From Paraphaeosphaeria minitans (lineage: Eukaryota; Ascomycota; Dothideomycetes; Pleosporales; Didymosphaeriaceae), in the NCBI GenBank assembly GCA_015832175.1, contig WJXW01000005.1, positions 1,736,001-1,800,000 of the forward strand: 64,000 nucleotides of DNA, written 5' to 3'. The notes under the pieces are model-generated. The model had not been told where the DNA came from, ran no database searches, and saw only the letters and a program-made list of their open reading frames with translations. Shown here piece by piece: positions 58,501 through 64,000 of this stretch. Every line of letters begins with the position of its first letter. The stretch's first letter is position 1. Made by a program: the position numbers and the translations under genes.

Positions 58501-61500
58501 ACGATCTTGCCTGCCTTGGGCATTCCAAGGAGCTCGCCCATGTTCGGAGGGTCGAGGCCGAAGTAGTTTGACCACGGAACGTCGATTCGCTCTGCCTTCC
58601 CAATGACTTCTCTGGGGCATGTCGGGAACTGTCGCAGAGGGGTCATCGTAGGCCACATCCGCTTCTCGGCCATTTTGCAAAGGTCAAGGGCAAGCTTGGC
58701 CACCTGTGACCAGCCCTTCTTCAGGCAGATCTCGAAGATGGCACGTAAAATACGTCCAGCTGATTGAGTGACGTACACTAGATCAGCCATGAGTGCCAGG
58801 CCTTCCAGTTTGAGACGAGATATGTAAGCTTGCAGAAGAACGTTAATCTTGGCTTGGGGCTCTTCCACGCCTTCTTTGACAGGGATAGGCACCCTACCGA
58901 GAAGCTTCGCAAGCTCAAGCTTTTCATCTTGTCGGACTGGAATGTACTTGAACTCCTCACTGAGAGCAAAGATGCGGAACAATTCGATGGCGGTAATGCC
59001 GGGCTGGATGTGCATGTTGTAGGTTGCCATGGAGGCATGGCTGATGTAATAATGGGACGCGATTCTGCCCAATTCGGTGGGCTGCAGTGTACCTGATTTC
59101 CTATCGTACTTGATGAGATTGCCCTTCTCCAAAAGGTGGGCAGCTGCGTGTATGAGGTCCACTCTGCGCTGCTCTAGTACCGTATCGTGTTCGTATTCCG
59201 GGCCAACCCTATAAAGGCCTGGAGATCGGAGCATTCGCACAAAGAGATAGCTATAGCCGAGCCAGTCGACTCCCTCGTCACGAGTCCGGACATTGCCCAA
59301 AACAACCTCTGCGTTGAGGTTATCCGCAAGCTTGCTAATCAACTGCGACTCGATCGGCAATTGCTGGTTGAGTAGCGAAAGATAGTACTGGATCTCGGCC
59401 TGCGTTGTGATGATGATACCCTCACCATATGTATCGAACTGCGGGCGACCGGCACGACCAAGCATCTGCAGGACGTCCTGGGGACTGAGCTCTACCCAGC
59501 TACCTTTCTCCGGGGAGTAAATCTGCGTACCCTTGATAATGACGGTGTGAGCTGGGAGGTTGACACCCCAAGCCAGTGTTGCCGTGCATACAAGGACCTG
59601 AATAGCTCCGTCGGAGAAGAGATCTTCGACCGTCGTCCTGTCTTCTCGTGTCATACCAGCGTGATGGATACCAAATCCGTAAGGCAAGACATCCTTCAGA
59701 TCGGCGTTTGAGACCGACTCAGACTCTGTTCGCAGGATTTCCCTCGTCGCATTGTCAGATCGCAAGATTTTTCCAATGGTTTCCAGCTCAAGAGCCTTGT
59801 CACGGATGTACTTGGCTGTCTTCGCGGTCTCCTTTCGGGAATGTACGAAAATGAGCATCTGGTTGCGATGCTCGCCAACCTGTTCCAGGGTCTTGGTGTA
59901 ACAAACATCGTTCATGGCCTTCAGCTGCTTAATCGCCTTCTTATCCGTGACACCGATGAACTCTTGCTTCAAGGGACAGGGTCGGAACGTGGCATCGAAA
60001 TGAAAGAGACCCTTGTCGGGGTCTACGCGGAGGAAGCTGGCTACGTCCTTGTAATTCGGTAGTGTAGCACTCAGACCAACGATGCGCACAGGATCGCCGG
60101 TCTGTTCAGTTCGCCGTATGGTTCTGCTGACGATGCTCTCGATGACGGGACCGCGATCATCGTGGAGAAGATGAATTTCGTCGATACAGATCAGTCGCAC
60201 CAGGTTGATGTAGCTCGTGTCTGTGGCTTTGCGGGTGATGACATCGTACTTCTCAGGAGTAGTCACGATGACCTGGGTTTCAGCAATCTGCTGTTTCGTG
60301 AGTTGGCGATCGCCCGTCAACTCTGACACGCGAATGCCGTAAGGTTCCAAACGCTTGCCAAAGTTGCCCACTTGTTCTTGCACAAGAGCCTTGAGCGGTG
60401 CAATATAGATGATCTTGAAATCGTCGAGCATGATCTCTCCGGTGCGTGGGTCCCGGTGCTTGCCAATTTCGCGCAACATTGTCAACATGGCTACATTGGT
60501 TTTACCGGATCCAGTGGGAGCACAGATAAGCATGTTGCCGTCGTCCTCGAATGCGGTACGGTAGCACTTAGTCTGGATACGGTTCAGTGACTTTGAGTTT
60601 CCAAATCCAACACGAGCCCAATCTGGTAGTTCAGATGTTGGTTTGAGCGCTGGCTCGTTCGGATCGCGTTTCGCCTTTGGGGCCGGTACGTGAATTTCTT
60701 CGTAGCCCTTGAATTGACGTCGTGTCGACCCTTGGGGCAGTTTCACGCTCGGATTCGTCATGAGATGGTTGCCTTGGTCGAAAACGATGTTGTCCAGGTT
60801 GACCAGTCGGCTCGATGGTTGCAACCCGCCCACGGCACCTTCAGGTCTCGCAGCGTCTGCCATGTCGACATCGTTTGACGCGTCCGGTAGATTGATGTCC
60901 TTCAGATCAAATTTCATCTTCTTTGATCCCTGTGCGTCGCCTTTTTGACCAGTTTCACGAGCGCGCAGCTCCAAAAGAATCTGTTGCTGACCTGCAGCCT
61001 TCATCTCCCTCTCGACATCAGCTCGTTCGTTGTTGTCTTCGGCAGCGCGGCGCCATCGCGTAACCCACACCACCCGATCCCGGTTGAGTACGAGCTTCGC
61101 GACCAGCTTGTGGTGTTCGTAATCAAACAGCTCCATAAGGTCGTTTTCGATCTCGCGCAGGGGCTTCTCTTCACCATCTTCCGATATTCCGGAGAGAATG
61201 TTGAGTGCATCCTGGGTCTTCTCCTGTTGGGTATGCGCGTCTTCGTAGACCTGACCGATCTGGCGTTGTAACCAATAGGCGTCGATCTCATGAGCAGGTA
61301 TTATGCGCTCTCCGTCTACCTTGCTGTCGGTTGCCGCCGCATCAGCCTGGATGATCATCTCTTCTTCGCCCGCAATTACACCGTCAGCTTCTACTCCCTC
61401 GCCGCCTATTTCTTCCACCGGTTTTTCCTCCTCGTCTTCCTCATCGCTAGTGTCTTGGTCACGTACTTCGAAAGTTTGCGGGGCGTCTTCATCTTCCTCG

Positions 61501-62280
61501 TCTTCGTCGAAAACGACCGCAACGCCCTGCGTCTCGTCGTTTTCAGGACCATCGCCTGCGCTATCATCGCCCATCTCCTCATCTTCATCCTGCGCGTCGT
61601 AGTCTGTGATCTTCTTGCCGAGATTCACCAATTCATTGAACTCCTTTGCACCCATAGTGGACCCGAGTAAATCATCCACCTCTTTCTTCTTGTCGAAGTC
61701 CTTGAGGTTCTCGTCTTTCAGAAATTCCAAGACCGCATCGGCGGCACTTCTGGTGAAATGCATTGGGACATCCCCGAGGTGTTTGCTCACAATGGTTGTG
61801 ATCAGCTCGAACGTTGCGCGCGTTGCCTGCATTCTCGGCTTGTATCGAAGGTCTTCGATATCAAGATTCTGTTCAGCGACATTGCCTGCACCAAACCCAC
61901 CGGAGCCATCTCTCTTGCGCTTGCGTTGCTCGCGCTCCAAGACGTCGCCACCTTCAGTTATACCGCCGCGCTCGACCTCGAAGTTGCTTTTCGGCTTCTT
62001 CTTCTGTGTCGGCGCGTTGTCACGTGCCGTCCGTCCTCCCATGTCTTTGATATTTATGCGTCCTGCGAGCGACTCTGGGTCTCCGGTGGCTTCGTCTCCG
62101 CGGCGGCTGGTGAATCTGCGGTCCGCTTGCAGGACCAAGTTGGACATGGCCGCATACTTGAATTGCGCGAGGTTGTTCTGCTGCGAGGCTAAACATGCGT
62201 GAGTCTAATTCTGAGCTTGAACTCTACGAGACCTTAGTTGTGCACGCTTACCATCTTTGTTGCCCTTGCGGTCCGCCATG
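55548..62280 (-). CDS. BRR2: Pre-mRNA-splicing helicase Brr2
   Basis: Brr2 is the Ski2-like ATPase of the U5 snRNP that unwinds U4/U6 to activate the spliceosome. Exon 1 is 28 nt (62253-62280, MADRKGNKD) and exon 2 is 55548-62188; the 64-nt intron is GT..AG, giving 2222 residues. The large ORF alone starts 23 residues too late. The N-terminal region (LAQFKYAAMSNLVLQADRRF) is typical. Cassette 1: APTGSGKTNVAML (Walker A, about 565), CIDEIHLLHDDRG (DEIH box, about 680), SATLPNYKDVA and LQMLGRAGRPQFD. Cassette 2 is degenerate, as expected: GAAAGIGKTLCAEFA (about 1417) and IADELHMLGGSGG (DELH, about 1518). Two Sec63 units follow the cassettes. The C-terminus is poly-acidic. Length matches the family (about 2,160-2,220). 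Confidence 0.97.
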
Positions 62281-62928
62281 ATGAATAGCAGTACGTTGTG
62301 TTTGGGCTAATAAGGTGTAGATGCGCAAGTCGTTCTGCCACAAGAGGAGGACGTAGTTAAACGCTCCGCTGCGAAATCGACTCGATCCAAGAGAAGTCGT
62401 CCAGTTAGGTCTTGACCACAGGATGCGCGCGCTGTATTCGCCTTGGCGTTGGTCGCAACAGCGATTCGAGTGAGTGTGGGGGGGTCGCCAATCGTGCGCG
62501 TCAATAATGCGCGCTGCCTCAGTGCGCAGTCGTCGCAAATATTATGGTGAGGCTGGTTGCAGGTAGATGGGGAGGATCGCGCAAGTGGGAGCGGCGATAG
62601 TTTTGTAAATCTGCTCCGAGCTCCAAGGCACGGGCCACCACGTTATCACATGACATGGCTGCCTCATCGTACCCCTCTTGGCGCTTCTCACCAATCTAAC
62701 TACGCGTACTTCTGATCCGACCGACGGTTTAATTTGAAATCGCTAGGCTCCAAAAATCACGGGATCTCGACTGCTGATAGCTCACGGTAAGTCCTACTCG
62801 AGCGTGAGGCGTAGAAGCGTTAGAGCTTCAAGTCGAATCCCATGCGCGACGAATACCTATGTTTTCAAGTGGACCCCGGCTTGACGAGGATTTCTAGTTG
62901 AAGCTAATCTCCACCCAGCATCCGTATC
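62281..62928. promoter_or_regulatory. Divergent promoter region, BRR2 / GNAT-like gene
   Basis: The 648 bases between divergent starts hold both promoters. No TATA box is clear. A stretch near 62775-62850 loosely resembles tRNA box A and box B but cannot be folded. Confidence 0.4.
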
Positions 62929-63420
62929 ATGGACATAAAAAAATTATCCGTACCAACGGGCTGGCAAGCTCCTGCCCCGTTGCAATACAAATATTTAACA
63001 GCCTCCATACTAAACGAGGAAGACGTGCAAGAGGACCTGGCCGCAGTGAACTCCAGCCACGAACTCATCCGCCGTACTCGGGGAGGCTCTTGGCCAGCCT
63101 TCGAACTGACGTTAGAGGAGAATCTACGCGACTTAAAATGGCATGCACAGGAAGCGCGAGACGGTGGCTCCCTTGCGTACGCCGTGAGGAATACCCAGGG
63201 CGAATATGTCGGCTGCTTCTACCTCCACCCGTTTGGTATGAAGACAAAATGGACAGAAGAACTGAGCGGCTACGACGTGGATGCGAACTGGTGGGTGACT
63301 ACGGAGGCGTATGGTCGAGGCGATTACGAAGTCCTATATCAGGGCTTGAAGGGGTGGATGGAGAAAGAGCTAGCCGCTGTAGGGAAGCCTTGGTGGTCAA
63401 ACGCCGAAATACCGGCCTAG
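62929..63420 (+). CDS. GNAT-like N-acetyltransferase-fold protein
   Basis: 163 residues, intronless, ATG at 62929 (MDIKKLSVPTGWQAPAPLQY). The segments FELTLEENLRDLKWHAQEAR, YAVRNTQGEYVGCFYLHPFG and DVDANWWVTTEAYGRGDYEV follow the beta-alpha order of the GNAT fold seen in small bacterial-type acetyltransferases, where the WV strand precedes the acetyl-CoA loop. The usual Q/RxxGxG/A pyrophosphate loop is not obvious (YGRGDYEV is the nearest), so activity is uncertain. Such proteins often appear in fungi and bacteria alike and may be of bacterial origin, but nothing in base composition proves transfer here. Confidence 0.6.
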   Translation: MDIKKLSVPTGWQAPAPLQYKYLTASILNEEDVQEDLAAVNSSHELIRRTRGGSWPAFELTLEENLRDLKWHAQEARDGGSLAYAVRNTQGEYVGCFYLHPFGMKTKWTEELSGYDVDANWWVTTEAYGRGDYEVLYQGLKGWMEKELAAVGKPWWSNAEIPA

Positions 63421-64000
63421 GTCAGTGGGGTTCTGTCTCGCAACATATTCTCTGATTATTGCCTTCGAGCTCACTTCACCACGAAAGACACACTGACCTC
63501 ACTCTCAATCTTACACCTCCCCACCGTCTCTGCCGTGGCTACAGAAGGAAGAGGAATTGACGCTGGTCATGCAAGATCATTTGATTAAATTCATGTTATG
63601 GATACTGCGCAAGAATGCTAAACAGTGCACGTGAGATGTGAGCTATGGCGCGAGGAAACCACCCGCTGGTGCTGGAACAAGCCGCACTCCCAATCAACCC
63701 ACAAATGCTGCAACTTACACCAAACACCATGCTCGGTTTAAACCACTCCTAGTGCAGAGTTCAGAGACGCCTTGAATTCCACACTGCTCGCTAGAATCTC
63801 TCGGTCTTCGAAGCTCGCTCTCTTCGCCAGCTTCATCCTACAAGTCCCATGGGCTGGTGGCTGCAGCGAGCTACTCGCCCGTCCATTCCTCTTCGCTAAT
63901 CCCGAGTCGGCCCAGCTTGACTCTCCTGTCGCCGATGAGTCCGTCGAGCCGGCTTATCACTCTCTTCTTGAATAGCATGTTGTTCGTTGCATCCCTCTGT
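63421..64000. other. Window end, no gene called
   Basis: The last 580 bases hold the 3' flank of the GNAT-like gene. A 67-codon frame at 63772-63975 starts with TTG, includes a hydrophobic stretch (SKLALFASFILQVPWAGG), and is too weak to call. Confidence 0.35.

Noticed and set aside
62775..62850. Possible tRNA (box A-like TAGCTCACGG and box B-like TCGAATCC)
   Set aside because: The acceptor and T-stems do not pair, so no cloverleaf forms.
63772..63975. 67-codon ORF with a hydrophobic stretch at the window end
   Set aside because: It starts with TTG, the hydrophobic part is not placed as a signal peptide after an ATG, and nothing else supports it.

Overview
The window looks like nuclear DNA of a filamentous ascomycete. 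Genes are split by short introns (about 45-90 nt) with GT..AG borders, intergenic gaps are compact, and several proteins are Pezizomycotina-type: a fungal-specific complex I subunit, a pisatin-demethylase-like P450 and a protein with the LPAEIRxxIYEYAL motif. That last family is strongly expanded in Dothideomycetes, so Dothideomycetes (perhaps Pleosporales) is my inference; no marker gene here settles it. There is no operon, plasmid, phage or CRISPR structure.

Layout. 1-8787: a 5'-truncated dynein intermediate chain, a NUFIP/Rsa1-like CCCH zinc-finger gene divergent from RPC25 (Pol III), a small spliced cupin gene, and a PI-specific phospholipase C. 8788-13737: a gene-poor tract holding a probable decayed gene (11543-12178) and a tiny cysteine-rich zinc-ribbon-like gene with a TATA box (12848-13071). 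13738-16858: complex I 17.8 kDa-type subunit and a She3-like coiled-coil gene. 16859-26997: an accessory-looking stretch with a P450, a small unknown gene and a secreted M13 (neprilysin-type) zinc protease. 26998-34023: VPS8 (CORVET), a GPALPP/DUF3752 gene and a small membrane protein. 34024-45557: fast-evolving genes (LPAEIR-motif gene, a five-exon unknown, a 7-TM protein, a 953-residue low-complexity protein) and a frameshifted relic. 46319-47791: TRM5. 47930-48240: an isolated AT-rich island. 48517-53447: kinesin-3. 53448-55547: minisatellites and a relic of the LPAEIR-motif family. 55548-62280: BRR2. 62929-63420: a GNAT-like protein.

Most genes are unrelated housekeeping functions (transcription, splicing, snoRNP assembly, tRNA modification, microtubule transport, endosomal tethering, respiration). 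They share no pathway beyond chance neighbourhood. Dynein intermediate chain, kinesin-3, VPS8 and the She3-like protein all touch transport along the cytoskeleton, but they are far apart and I do not claim a functional cluster.

I rebuilt exon joins by reading frame and splice consensus. Several true starts sit in short first exons of 12-75 nt (RPC25, kinesin-3, BRR2, the five-exon unknown, the zinc-ribbon-like gene). I found no convincing new multi-gene system. The best leads are the 64-residue CxxC protein with an apparent 29-nt intron, the decayed genes at 11.5-12.2 kb and 34.4-34.8 kb, and the AT island.
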